Below are positions 25,794 to 36,300 of a stretch of DNA of 64,000 nt, piece by piece (the stretch's first letter is position 1; every line of letters starts with the position of its first letter). Made by a program: the position numbers and the translations under genes. Location of the stretch: NCBI RefSeq assembly GCF_014337215.1, contig NZ_CP060635.1, positions 2,927,501 through 2,991,500 of the forward strand, read 5' to 3'. The notes under the pieces were generated by a model that did no database searches, was not told the DNA's origin, and was given only the letters and a program-made list of their open reading frames with translations. The stretch comes from Wansuia hejianensis. GTDB taxonomy: Bacteria > Bacillota > Clostridia > Lachnospirales > Lachnospiraceae.

Positions 25794-26720
25794 TTATTTG
25801 AATAACCCGCTAAACCAATCTGTGATCTGCGTCCACACATTGCTGAACCAATTGCCGATCTGTGCAAAAAAGCCCTGCACATCCTCTTCTGTGATATTCA
25901 GATCCATCCCCTCCAGCTTCTCGTAGATTCCCTGCACCTGGGCTTTCAAATCATCCACATTCAGGTCCAGATTGGAGATTTTCTCCATCAGGTCTTTTAT
26001 CTGCTGCTTCTGCTCATCCGTCAGTGTAATATGCAACTCAGAGGATGCTTTGTCAATAATCTCATCAATCTTTTCAGGATCGTCAATGCCCGATGCGACA
26101 ATGGCTTCTTTAATCGCGGCAATAAGATTTTCCGCCTGCTCCGTGTCCCCCAGGACATCACCGATCTGGCTGGTTGTTACCAGCTCCTGGGTGGCTGCCT
26201 CCACATTCTCCGCCTGCAGGGGTTCACCTGTCATCTCTGAATAAGCTTTCATAACGCCAATCAATGCGGCTGTGCCGGATATTTTCGCCGGTCCGGCCAC
26301 CTTGATGTCAGCGTTCTCAATTCCGGCAGTCGCCAACGCGTTCTGATACATTCCCACGGTACAGTAGCTGATGTTCTGGGTCGTCACCTGAATCCCATAT
26401 CCGCTTTCCTTTCCGACTACCAGCGCGGATGAAAGCGCCTGGTCTCCAATCAGGCTGTAATCCAGATAAGCATCCAGATACTGATGCTCTTCCTCGTTCG
26501 TGATGTTCACAACCGTATATCCCTGCAGCTCTTCTTCTGTCACTCCCAGAAGCTCAAGCACCGTGGCCCTCTGATTCCCATCCAAATCTGCACCCAATGA
26601 AACATATGGCTTATTCAAAACCGCATCCTTTGCGCTCGCCATAGCCGGCACAGCTAGCATGCCCAAGGTCATCACCGCGCTTAAAGTAATTGCTGCTCCT
26701 TTTCTCCACTTTGCCTTCAT
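25794..26720 (-). CDS. Secreted DUF1002 protein
   Basis: 308 aa from ATG 26720 after AAAGGGG. The signal peptide begins MKAKWRKGAAITLSAVMTLG and ends near AVPAMASA. The body matches DUF1002 as known in clostridia: VSLGADLDGNQRATVLELLG, YSLIGDQALSSALVV and GIQVTTQNISYCTVGMYQNA. The C-terminal third is helical (LTDEQKQQIKDLMEKISNLD) and ends in an amphipathic, Trp-rich tail, WFSNVWTQITDWFSGLFK. It is exported with no anchor seen. The family has no settled biochemical role. Confidence 0.85.
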   Translation of the reverse strand: MKAKWRKGAAITLSAVMTLGMLAVPAMASAKDAVLNKPYVSLGADLDGNQRATVLELLGVTEEELQGYTVVNITNEEEHQYLDAYLDYSLIGDQALSSALVVGKESGYGIQVTTQNISYCTVGMYQNALATAGIENADIKVAGPAKISGTAALIGVMKAYSEMTGEPLQAENVEAATQELVTTSQIGDVLGDTEQAENLIAAIKEAIVASGIDDPEKIDEIIDKASSELHITLTDEQKQQIKDLMEKISNLDLNVDDLKAQVQGIYEKLEGMDLNITEEDVQGFFAQIGNWFSNVWTQITDWFSGLFK

Positions 26721-26848
26721 ATAAATTCCCCTTTCTAAATTCAAATACCGACTTTCCCCTGTCAAATGGTTTTGCCGCCATCCCGCCGCGCCTGTGCGGC
26801 AGCCTGCCTAAACCTTCTGCTTTCGCACGGCGTCAGGCTGGCAGATAC

Positions 26849-26857
26849 ATTATAACA
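26849..26857 (-). promoter_or_regulatory. Extended -10 promoter of the DUF1002 gene
   Basis: Minus strand TGTTATAAT, an extended -10, lies about 130 bases before the gene. No good -35 was seen. The gap from 26858 to 27122 shows no gene or other clear signal. Confidence 0.5.
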
Positions 26858-27122
26858 TGTTCTCTGGCCATGTGATCCCTCCAGAATATACGCAGAATCT
26901 GCAACAGAAAATTTTACTTCGCTCAATTACAGGCCGGCGCTGTTGTAATGTCTGATGACATTATAACATACCCTGTCAAACACGTCCCGGGATTCATAGA
27001 AGCTTTTGATTTTGTTCATGAATTCTTTACAGGCTGAACATGATTTCAACACATTTTGACTGTATACTAACAGTATAAAATAATTAAGCCAAAAAATTAT
27101 TTTATAATTTTCTTTTTCATAT

Positions 27123-27189
27123 GCCGATTGAAAAATCGGCTCTCCTTCCTTTAAAATAAGGGGCTGCTGCGGATATCCGCGGCAGCCCC
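27123..27189 (-). terminator. Terminator region after ksgA
   Basis: Minus strand: a GC-rich hairpin of about 13 pairs (27189-27160; arms GGGGCTGC/GCAGCCCC outside and GCGG/CCGC inside) followed by TTATTTT. A second small hairpin follows, with 7-base arms GCCGATT/AATCGGC at 27123-27140. The first is a normal intrinsic terminator for ksgA. Confidence 0.8.
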
Positions 27190-27250
27190 TCCTTGTGTGC
27201 CCTGTTATCAGCATTCCTGATGAAGTCCCCTCTCTCCCGCAGGCAAGCAC

Positions 27251-28123
27251 TTATGATCGCCTCAGATAATCGGCCAGCGCCGCGAACTGTTCCAGCGTCA
27301 GTGTCTCTCCCCGGACATCTGGTGAAAGGCCGCATGCCGCCAGAGCGATTTCCAGGTCTTCCTTTTGAAAGGAAAGTCCTTTATCATTGCGAAGACCATT
27401 GAGTAATGTCTTTCTCCTCTGGTTAAACGACGCGCGTATCAGCCGGAACATCAGAGCTTCATCCGATACTTCCGTTTTAGACACTTTGTTTCTCAGCCGG
27501 ATGACGGCACTGCCCACCTGCGGCCTGGGCATAAAACAGTTGGGAGGCACGTTTGCTGCAAGATATGGTTCCGCATAATACTGAACCGCGAGAGAAAGAG
27601 CCCCGTAATCTTTACTTCCCGGCCCGGCCTGCATGCGGCTGGCCACCTCCTTCTGCACCATCACCGTGATCGTATCCACCGGAACATGGTTCTCAAATAA
27701 GCCCATGATAATCGGAGTCGTAATATAATAGGGCAGATTTGCAACTATTTTAACAGGCTTCCCCCCGTTCTTTTTTTCCGCAAGGTCAGCCAGATCCAGT
27801 TTCAGGATATCCTCATGTATCACTGTCACATTATCCCAGTCGTTCAGCGTATCCTCCAGGATGGGGATCAGATTGCGGTCAATCTCCACAGCGCAGACCT
27901 CCCTGGCGGCATAAGCCAGATACTGGGTCAGAGTCCCTATACCCGGCCCTATCTCAACCACAAAATCATCCTCTGTTATTTCCGCCGCAGCCAGAATTTT
28001 ATCCAGCACATGAGGGTCAATCAGGAAATTCTGCCCGAATTTCTTCTGAAAACGAAATCCATACTTCTGCAAGATCTCAATTGTTCTCTGCGGAGTCCCC
28101 AGCCAGGGCTTCTTTTTTTCCAT
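27251..28123 (-). CDS. ksgA: 16S rRNA A1518/A1519 dimethyltransferase
   Basis: 290 aa, ATG 28123. N-terminal RFQKKFGQNFLIDPHVLDKI, SAM-binding VVEIGPGIGTLTQYLA, catalytic IVANLPYYITTPIIM and the C-terminal RRKTLLNGLRN are all diagnostic of KsgA/Dim1. The enzyme dimethylates two adenines in helix 45 of 16S rRNA during 30S maturation. A terminator separates it from the upstream TPR/AAA+ gene, so it may have its own promoter or depend on read-through. Confidence 0.96.
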   Translation of the reverse strand: MEKKKPWLGTPQRTIEILQKYGFRFQKKFGQNFLIDPHVLDKILAAAEITEDDFVVEIGPGIGTLTQYLAYAAREVCAVEIDRNLIPILEDTLNDWDNVTVIHEDILKLDLADLAEKKNGGKPVKIVANLPYYITTPIIMGLFENHVPVDTITVMVQKEVASRMQAGPGSKDYGALSLAVQYYAEPYLAANVPPNCFMPRPQVGSAVIRLRNKVSKTEVSDEALMFRLIRASFNQRRKTLLNGLRNDKGLSFQKEDLEIALAACGLSPDVRGETLTLEQFAALADYLRRS

Positions 28124-28154
28124 TCTCCAGCTCCTTCAAGTTTTTCAGATAAAA

Positions 28155-28190
28155 AGGACCGGCGGCAACAGCTTTCTGTACCCCGGTCCT
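28155..28190 (-). terminator. Terminator after the TPR/AAA+ gene
   Basis: Minus strand AGGACCGG pairs with CCGGTCCT across a 20-base loop, then TTTTTATCT. It is the only structure in the 73-base gap before ksgA. Confidence 0.75.
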
Positions 28191-28196
28191 ATCTGT

Positions 28197-30692
28197 TTAT
28201 ACATCAAAATCTTTTTCATACAGGACGGTCCATTGATCCTTATTCTTGTCGCGTCCAGACCCACGCCGTCCAAACCTGCGTGTTCCTTTTTTCGCACGGG
28301 CCATGGCGTTGTCCACCATTTCCTTAACCCTGGAAATCGTAACCGGCTCTTCCTCCGACTGGTTGTTGCCAATCAGTGTGTAAAGAGCGAGCACACCCAT
28401 CTCATCCATTTTGCAGCCGTTTTCTGTGGCATAAGTTCTGGCGAAGGTCACCAGCTCATCATTCGTGAAAACAGGAATGGATATCACCTGTTCAAATTTA
28501 CCCGCGAACTGGGGATATTGCTTCAGAAGAGCGCGCATGTTCGCTTTCTCATCTTCAATAATCAGGATCATGCAGTCTGTTCTGAACTCCATGGCGCGGT
28601 TCAGCTTATCGATGGTCTTTGCAGTCATATCGCCGGCGTTTTCAATGATCAGGAATCCTCCGGACATCTTGGCTACGATTTTGGCAGGATCTTTGTGGTT
28701 CATGTCAGAACCCTCCAGACGGGCAATCTTCGCCGCATCCATGCCCAGATCCTTGCACATCGCAACAATCAGCCCATAGGTCAGTCTGGACTTACCGGTC
28801 CCCTCAGCGCCCATTACTGCTATGTTCCCATGACGGGAGGTATGTTCTCCTGCATGTTCATATACATTATTAATCGCTTCTAAAATCTGCTGGTCCATGC
28901 CGGGAATTCTCGCAAAATATGTGAAGATTTTCCTTTGATCGTCACTCATCCGGGTAGGCTTCGCATCATTCAGAATTCGGATCCTCCGCTCCTCCGGAGT
29001 CTCTTCCCGCAAAACATCCTCGATAGAAACAGGGATTGTATTCTGTCCAATCTTATTCAGCGGAATTGTCCTCTGGATCTTCTCTTCAGGGGTTGGTTCC
29101 GGGTCTGGAATCTCCAGCTCTTCATTATATAAAGGCTTCTTGGACTGCTGCGGCTGTAAAAATCCCGCCTCCAGTTCATCCATCTCATCAAATTCATGAA
29201 TGTCCCTGAACCGGTTCTCAGGCTCAGATGTACCATGGGATACTTCTTGATCCGCCTCCGCTTCCAATGCGTCTGACAGGTCGGGAATGTCTTCTTCTCC
29301 GGCTGCCTCCTGTTCCATCGCCTCCGCAGCTGCCTCTGCCGTATGCTCCTTTGGCACATCCATCATCACTTCAGCTGCAGGCTCTGGCTCATACCCCTCA
29401 ATACCTGTTGCCGAACGCCCCGCCTCATATTCTTCAGTTTCCGCTGATCCCGGTTGTGCGGGCGCCTGCGTCAACTGCCTATTTTTATCGAAATCTCCGG
29501 ATGCTATCTCTTCAGATAGACTATCCGCCGTTTCTTTCAGCAGCGCATCCAGATCAAAGTCTGCAAAGGACATCTGCCCCTCTATCTGCTCTTCTTCCGT
29601 CTCTGCCTTAGGTTCCGGCCTGGATAAGATGGTTCTGGCTGCTTCAGGCCTTGGCCTCACTTCTGCTTCAACCTTCTCCGGCTCCAGATCCTGAACCAGT
29701 AAATTCTCAGGAACCTCTTCCGGCTCAGGCATCTCCAGCTCTCTGGACACTCCCAGATCCTTCACCTGGGGTGCCTCTTTTTTCACGCCGGAAAACACTT
29801 CATGGATGCTCTTTGCCAGCTGCTCTCTCAGGTTTGCTGTCTTCCCAATAAATTCCCGGGAAGTGATGGAATAATCGTCCACAGAGTCATCAGTAGCCGC
29901 TGCCTCGTCCATAGCATCGTTCATGTTCACATTCCTGGTGATAGCTGCCCCTGCCTGATCCATGCGTTTTAATACGTCCTGGGACCCCGTGCTGTCGGCA
30001 CTGGACGCCCGTGCCGGACTCTTCTCCACCCTCGGACGGGCAGGAGGTACGACCTTCGGACGTTCTGCTTTCAGATAACGGTATTTCTCTTTTTCATATA
30101 AATCCTGCTGGGATGGCGCAAGAGGCTGGTACTTCATCTTCAGCTCCATGGCCTTCACCACATACTTACCTTCACTAAACCACAAAATCAGGTCATCACA
30201 GGCATCCACACATCTCTGGTTGTCGCCCGCCTTGCTGTAGAGAGTCGCCAGCTCATAAGCCCAGCGCTCAGTATATTCCTTATCCTTATACTCTTCCAGA
30301 ATCGAGATCTGGTCTGCCAGCGGAGAACGTCTGGCTTTATAGATCTTATATTTCAAAATATACCGTGAGTTATCATTCGGAGCAACCTCTGTATACTCTG
30401 TATAAAAATCTACAGCCTCATCCACTTCTCCCAGCTTCAGACTGATCTCCACCAGGCGGTACAGAATGCTCTTGCCAATAGATGCCCTGTCATAAGCCAG
30501 CAATAAAATGTCCTTGCAATTGCGATAATCTTTATTAACCTCATAAATATCCGCCACCATGTTCAGTGTGCGAATGCTTTTTACCCGCCTCCAGTCGATG
30601 CTTTCCGCGATCTGCAGCGCATTATTAAAGTCCTGTTCCTGCACACACCGCGTAAGCTCGTCCAGCTTTAAATGGTATTCTGTTTTATCCAA
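28197..30692 (-). CDS. TPR protein with degenerate CbbX/SpoVK-like AAA+ domain
   Basis: About 831 aa. I prefer TTG 30692, which follows AGAGGTG by 7 bases; a GTG at 30701 lies inside that RBS. Residues 1-200 are TPR-like helices (CVQEQDFNNALQIAES, YSKAGDNQRCVDACDDLILW). Residues about 210-560 are acidic and low-complexity, rich in Glu, Pro and Ala, and probably disordered. The last ~260 residues are an AAA+ domain with Walker A GAEGTGKSRLTYG. The Walker B position reads FLIIENAGD instead of FIDEA, and the arginine-finger position reads FAGKFEQ instead of SRF. The tail is basic (KKGTRRFGRRGSGRDKNK). Function unknown; nucleotide binding without strong hydrolysis is my inference. It has a strong promoter and its own terminator. 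Confidence 0.8.
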   Translation of the reverse strand: MDKTEYHLKLDELTRCVQEQDFNNALQIAESIDWRRVKSIRTLNMVADIYEVNKDYRNCKDILLLAYDRASIGKSILYRLVEISLKLGEVDEAVDFYTEYTEVAPNDNSRYILKYKIYKARRSPLADQISILEEYKDKEYTERWAYELATLYSKAGDNQRCVDACDDLILWFSEGKYVVKAMELKMKYQPLAPSQQDLYEKEKYRYLKAERPKVVPPARPRVEKSPARASSADSTGSQDVLKRMDQAGAAITRNVNMNDAMDEAAATDDSVDDYSITSREFIGKTANLREQLAKSIHEVFSGVKKEAPQVKDLGVSRELEMPEPEEVPENLLVQDLEPEKVEAEVRPRPEAARTILSRPEPKAETEEEQIEGQMSFADFDLDALLKETADSLSEEIASGDFDKNRQLTQAPAQPGSAETEEYEAGRSATGIEGYEPEPAAEVMMDVPKEHTAEAAAEAMEQEAAGEEDIPDLSDALEAEADQEVSHGTSEPENRFRDIHEFDEMDELEAGFLQPQQSKKPLYNEELEIPDPEPTPEEKIQRTIPLNKIGQNTIPVSIEDVLREETPEERRIRILNDAKPTRMSDDQRKIFTYFARIPGMDQQILEAINNVYEHAGEHTSRHGNIAVMGAEGTGKSRLTYGLIVAMCKDLGMDAAKIARLEGSDMNHKDPAKIVAKMSGGFLIIENAGDMTAKTIDKLNRAMEFRTDCMILIIEDEKANMRALLKQYPQFAGKFEQVISIPVFTNDELVTFARTYATENGCKMDEMGVLALYTLIGNNQSEEEPVTISRVKEMVDNAMARAKKGTRRFGRRGSGRDKNKDQWTVLYEKDFDV

Positions 30693-30732
30693 CGTATTCA
30701 CCTCTAATGACTATTTAGCTATAGATGGTTTT

Positions 30733-30761
30733 AGTGTATCACACCGGAAAGTCAATGTCAA
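30733..30761 (-). promoter_or_regulatory. Promoter of the TPR/AAA+ gene
   Basis: Minus strand TTGACA (30761-30756), exactly 17 bases, TACACT (30738-30733), about 40 bases before the TTG start. Confidence 0.8.
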
Positions 30762-30847
30762 AAATTATTATTTCCAAATTAAATCCAAAAGATTCCGGCT
30801 GGCGGGGTGTGTGGATACCCGGACAAAAAACGGCGGGAGGCGGAGGT

Positions 30848-33310
30848 TTATTTTACAGTTATTCTTTCGAGCTTCCAGATGTCATCCACGTATTCCTGAA
30901 TTGTCCTGTCTGAGCTGAATTTTCCGGCACAGGCAGTATTGAGGATCGCGCTCCTTGCCCAGGCTGCCTCATTGCGGTATTTGGCTTCCACACGCTCCTG
31001 GGCCGCCGCATAGGACTTGAAGTCTGCCAGTATAAAGTACATGTCGGCACGGCTGGAGTTCTGTGTGTTCAGCAGGGAATTGTAAATATCGCGGAACATG
31101 TTCATGTCCCCGCCTGAGTACATCCCGTTAATCAGCTGCATCAGCACCTGGCGGATATCCGGGTCGTTGTTGAAGTATTGCATCGGATTGTAGCCGCCGT
31201 TCTGCTCGTAATTCATCACCTCGTCTGCGGTCAGGCCGAAGATAAACGCATTTTCCTCACCGACCTCTTCCACGATCTCCACGTTGGCGCCGTCCATTGT
31301 TCCAAGGGTCAGGGCGCCGTTCAGCATGAACTTCATGTTGCCGGTTCCGGAGGCTTCTTTGCTGGCGGTGGAAATCTGCTCGGACACGTCGGCCGCCGCG
31401 AAGATCAGCTCTGCGTTGCTGACACGATAGTCCTCAATAAATACTACCTTCAGTTTCCCCTTGATGGTTTCATCGTGGTTGATGACCCCGCCCACATTAT
31501 TAATCAGTTTGATGATAGATTTAGCACGCTCATAGCCGGCGCTGGCCTTCGCTCCGAAAATGAAGGTCCGGGGATAGAAGGGCAGCTCCGGATGTTCTTT
31601 GATCTTATTATAGAGATACATCACATGCAGGATGTTCAGCAGCTGGCGTTTGTACTCATGCAGCCGCTTTACCTGTACGTCAAAGATGGACCGGGGATCT
31701 ATTTCTACTCCGTTGTGTTCCTGGATATATTTTGCCAGTCTCACCTTATTCTGATATTTGATGTTCATGAATTCGGCCTGGGCCTTCTCATCGTCGGCAT
31801 AGACTGTGAGTCCCTTGTTCCTGGAAAGGTCTGTCACCCATTCCTTTCCCACGTGCTCCGTCACCCAGCCTGCAAGCAGCGGGTTGCCGTGAAGCAGGAA
31901 ACGGCGCTGGGTGATGCCGTTTGTCTTGTTGTTGAATTTCTCCGGCATCATCTCATAGAAATCTTTCAGCTCTCTTTTTTCGAGAATCTCCGTATGCAGC
32001 CTTGCCACTCCGTTTACAGAATAGCCGCCCACGATGGCCAGATTGGCCATCCTCACCTGGCCGTCATAGATCACAGCCATCTTGCGGATTTTCTCCTCAT
32101 TGTTCGGATACTGGGCGCGGACACGCTCACAGAACCGGCGGTTGATCTCCTCCACAATCTGATACACCCTTGGCAGCAGCCGCGAAAACAGCTCGATCGG
32201 CCATTTCTCCAGAGCTTCTGCCATGATCGTGTGGTTGGTATAGGCGCAGGTCCTGGTGGTCACCTCCCAGGCCTCGTCCCAGGTCAGTCCCTCTTCATCC
32301 ATCAGAATCCTCATCAGCTCCGGCACCGCTACCGTCGGATGGGTGTCGTTCATCTGGAATGTAATTTTCTCATATAACTTGCGGATATCACCGTGATTCT
32401 TCTTATATTTCTGAATCGCCGTCTGAACGCTGGCAGATATGAAGAAATACTGCTGTTTCAGACGAAGCTCCTTGCCCGCCATGTGGTTATCATTGGGATA
32501 CAGCACTTCAACAATGGTCCGGGCCAGGTTTTCCTGCTCTACTGCCTTGTGGTAATCCCCCTTGTCGAAGGAATCCAGCTGGAAATCATTAATGGCCTCC
32601 GCGTCCCAGATACGCAGGGTGTTTACCACATTATTATTGTAGCCGACAACGGGCAGGTCATAGGGGATTGCCCGCACAGACTGATAGCCTTCCTGGATGA
32701 AATCATTCCTTCCGGTCTCCTGGTTGTAGGATACCCGCACATAGCCTCCGAATTTGATTTCTTTGGCGTATTCCGGCCGTTTCAGCTCGAAGGGATAGCC
32801 TCCGTCCTTCAGCCAGTTGTCCGGTACTTCTACCTGATAGCCGTCGCGGATCTCCTGCTTGAACATCCCATAGTGATAACGGATGCCGCAGCCGTAAGCG
32901 GCATACCCCAGCGTCGCCAGGGAATCCAGGAAGCAGGCGGCCAGGCGGCCCAGCCCTCCGTTGCCCAGGGCCGGGTCCCTCTCTTCGTCCTCAATGGCAT
33001 TAAGATCAATGCCCAGCTCATCCAGGGCCTCCTTTACCTCTCCATATGCCGTCAGGTTCAGCAGATTATTGCCCAGATAACGGCCGGTCAAAAATTCCAT
33101 GGACATATAATATACGATTTTAGGATCTGTCTCATTCATAACCTTCTGGGTTTTCATCCAGTTATCGATGATGACATCCTTCACCACATAACACACTGCC
33201 TGATAGATCTGGTGGCTGTTTGCCTCCTCCAGGGTTGTGCGGAACAGGTTCTTCACTTCTTCTCTTACACTTTTCTTAAATTTTTCCTTCTTAAATATCG
33301 GATTCAGCAT
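30848..33310 (-). CDS. glgP: Glycogen/starch phosphorylase
   Basis: 820 aa from ATG 33310 with AGGA upstream; an ATG at 33331 has no RBS. GT35 landmarks are EERDPALGNGGLGRLAACFL, FQMNDTHPTVAVPELMRIL, HEYKRQLLNILHVMYLY and the PLP-lysine region KEASGTGNMKFMLNGALTLG. It releases glucose-1-phosphate from glycogen in the cytoplasm. It begins only 27 bases after ileS, so it may share the T-box-controlled transcript, an unusual pairing. Long open frames on the opposite strand here are shadows. Confidence 0.96.
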   Translation of the reverse strand: MLNPIFKKEKFKKSVREEVKNLFRTTLEEANSHQIYQAVCYVVKDVIIDNWMKTQKVMNETDPKIVYYMSMEFLTGRYLGNNLLNLTAYGEVKEALDELGIDLNAIEDEERDPALGNGGLGRLAACFLDSLATLGYAAYGCGIRYHYGMFKQEIRDGYQVEVPDNWLKDGGYPFELKRPEYAKEIKFGGYVRVSYNQETGRNDFIQEGYQSVRAIPYDLPVVGYNNNVVNTLRIWDAEAINDFQLDSFDKGDYHKAVEQENLARTIVEVLYPNDNHMAGKELRLKQQYFFISASVQTAIQKYKKNHGDIRKLYEKITFQMNDTHPTVAVPELMRILMDEEGLTWDEAWEVTTRTCAYTNHTIMAEALEKWPIELFSRLLPRVYQIVEEINRRFCERVRAQYPNNEEKIRKMAVIYDGQVRMANLAIVGGYSVNGVARLHTEILEKRELKDFYEMMPEKFNNKTNGITQRRFLLHGNPLLAGWVTEHVGKEWVTDLSRNKGLTVYADDEKAQAEFMNIKYQNKVRLAKYIQEHNGVEIDPRSIFDVQVKRLHEYKRQLLNILHVMYLYNKIKEHPELPFYPRTFIFGAKASAGYERAKSIIKLINNVGGVINHDETIKGKLKVVFIEDYRVSNAELIFAAADVSEQISTASKEASGTGNMKFMLNGALTLGTMDGANVEIVEEVGEENAFIFGLTADEVMNYEQNGGYNPMQYFNNDPDIRQVLMQLINGMYSGGDMNMFRDIYNSLLNTQNSSRADMYFILADFKSYAAAQERVEAKYRNEAAWARSAILNTACAGKFSSDRTIQEYVDDIWKLERITVK

Positions 33311-33337
33311 GCTTATCCTGGTTCCTCCCATCGATGC

Positions 33338-36300
33338 TTAAACTTTTTCTACCGCCATGGTTACCTTTTCGGAATTGATATTCCATTCTTTCTCGTAGCC
33401 CCTGGTCTCGCCCAGCACAATCTGATCAGCAAGTACCTCAGAGCGGATCTCGTCGCCGTGTTCAGTCAGGATTCTGGAAATCGTCTCATTTCCTTTTGCA
33501 AATACATGAATTCTGTCCATCACTTCAAACCCTGCTTCCTTACGCATGGTCTGGATTTTGCTGATGATCTCACGGACAAAGCCTTCTTCAATCAGTTCCG
33601 GAGTCAGATTTGTATCCAGAATCACGGTGATCGCCTGGTCAGATTCAGTGACATAGCCTTCCTTCTGGGCAGACTCAATCAACAGATCCTCTTCAGATAA
33701 TATAATTTCCTCTCCGTTGATGTCCAGCTTCAACTGCCCGTTTGCACGGATTTGGTCCATCGCTGCATTTCCGTTAACATTCCCCAGCGCATTCCGGACC
33801 GCCCCTACCAGCTTTCCGAATTTCGGACCTACGGTCTTCAGCTGGGGCTTGAAGGTGTAGGTAATAAATTCACTGATGCTGTCTGTAAATTCGACTGCCT
33901 TTATGTTCAGTTCGTCTTCAATAATCGTCTTATAAAATTCGGACAGAGAGAAGCTGCTCTTCACATACATTCTGGAGATAGGCTGGCGGTTCTTGATGTT
34001 GGCCGCATTCCTGCAGGCACGGCCCATGACGACGATCTCCAGCAGATGTCCCATATCCTCTTCCAGCTGTTTATCGATCCACCCTTCCTCCACCTTGGGA
34101 TAATCGCACAGATGAATACTCTCCGGGGCAGACTGATCCACCGTCTTCACCAGATTCTGATAAATATCCTCTGTCATAAACGGAATCATCGGTGCGGCCG
34201 CTTTGCAAAACTCCACCAGAGCAGTGTACAGCGTCATATAAGCATTAATTTTGTCCTGTTCCATCCCTTTAGCCCAGAAACGCTCCCTGCTGCGACGCAC
34301 GTACCAGTTGCTCATGTCGTCCACGAAAGCCTCCAGCGCTCTGGCAGTCTCAGGGATCTTGTAATTAGACAGATCGCTGTCTGCCTCACGGATCGTGGAA
34401 TACAGCCGGGAAAGCAGCCATTTATCCATAACGGAAAGTTTTGCATAATCCAACTGATAGTGCGTCGGATCAAACTGGTCAATGTTGGCGTACAATACGA
34501 AGAATGCATAGGTATTCCAAAGCGTACCCATAAACTTGCGGGAATACTCTGTTACGGCTTTCCCGTGAAAACGGTTGGGCAGCCAGGGCGCACTGTTCAC
34601 ATAGAAATACCAGCGGATCGCATCGGCCCCATAGGTCTCCAGCGCGTCAAATGGATCTACCGCGTTCCCCTTGGATTTGCTCATCTTCTGGCCGTTTTCA
34701 TCCTGCACATGGCCCAGCACAATTACGTTTTCATAAGGCGCTTTATTAAAAAGCAGAGTAGATATCGCCAGCAGGGAGTAGAACCAGCCCCTTGTCTGAT
34801 CCACGGCTTCAGAAATAAACTGAGCCGGGAACTGCTTCTCAAAAAGCTCTTTATTTTCAAAGGGATAATGATGCTGCGCGAAAGGCATGGAGCCTGAGTC
34901 AAACCAGCAGTCAATGACCTCCGGCACACGATGCATTAGCTTGCCGCATTCCGGGCATTTGATGGTCACTGCGTCGATATACGGACGGTGCAGCTCAATA
35001 TCATCCGGACAGTTACCGGACATGGATTTCAGTTCCTCAATGCTGCCAATGGAATGCATGTGACCGCAGTCTTCACAGATCCAGATATTTAGGGGTGTTC
35101 CCCAGTAACGGTTCCGGGAAATGCCCCAGTCCTGGACATTCTCCAGCCAGTCCCCGAACCGGCCTTTGCCGATGCTTTCCGGAATCCAGTTAATCGTATT
35201 GTTATTCCGGATCAGATCCTCTTTTACAGCCGTCATTTTGATGAACCAGGATTCACGGGCATAGTAGATCAGCGGCGTGTCACATCTCCAGCAGTGGGGA
35301 TACTCATGCTCAAATTTCGGCGCGTCAAATAGCTTGCCTTCCTGATCCAGGTCGGCCAGCACCAGGGGATCTGCCTTCTTCACAAAGATGCCCCCATAGG
35401 GTGTCTCTTCTGTCATATTCCCCTGTCCGTCAACAAACTGAACGAAGGGCAGGCCGTAATCCCTTCCCACCCGGCTGTCGTCTTCACCAAATGCCGGGGC
35501 TATATGAACAATTCCGGTACCGTCTGTCATGGTGACATAGTTGTCACACGTCACAAAAAAAGCTTTTTTCTTCTGCTTCGCGGCAGCCTCTCCCGCACAG
35601 GCAAAGAGCGGCTCATATTCTCTGTATTCCAGATCGGTGCCCTTATATTTTTCCAGAACCTCGTAAGGCTTCTGATCTTCTTCCTCAGTCAGTTTACCCA
35701 GTACCTGGTCCAGCAGCGCTTCTGCCATATAATAGGTGTAGCCGTCAGCCGCCTTTACCTTACAATAGGTCTCTCCGGGGTTTACACACAATGCCAGGTT
35801 AGAGGGCAGCGTCCAGGGAGTCGTAGTCCATGCTAGGAAATAAGCGTCTTCCCCGACTACCTTAAACCGCACGATCGCCGAGCGTTCCTTCACTGTCTTA
35901 TAGCCCTGAGCAACCTCCTGTGAGGACAGCGGAGTCCCGCAGCGCGGACAGTAGGGCACAATTTTAAAACCCTTGTAGAGCAGGCCTTTTTCCCAGATCT
36001 TCTTCAGCGCCCACCATTCGGATTCAATAAAGCTATTCTCATAGGTGACATAGGGATGCTCCATATCGGCCCAGAATCCGACCGTATTGGAAAAATCCTC
36101 CCACATGCCTTTATATTTCCAGACACTCTCCTTGCATTGCCTGATGAACGGCTCCATGCCGTATTCCTCGATCTGCTCTTTGCCGTTGAGCCCCAGCTTC
36201 TTCTCCACCTCCAGCTCCACGGGAAGTCCATGGGTATCCCAGCCGGCCTTTCTCGGCACCTCATAGCCCTTCATGGTGCGGTATCTCGGAATCATGTCTT

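Noticed and set aside
26927..27250. 107-codon minus-strand frame after ksgA
   Set aside because: It runs through the ksgA terminator hairpin, has no RBS, and its residues show no family features.
31178..34897. Long plus-strand open frames opposite glgP and ileS (about 380-435 codons each)
   Set aside because: They lie antisense to highly conserved enzymes, have no RBS or recognisable domains, and arise from third-position codon bias of the real genes.
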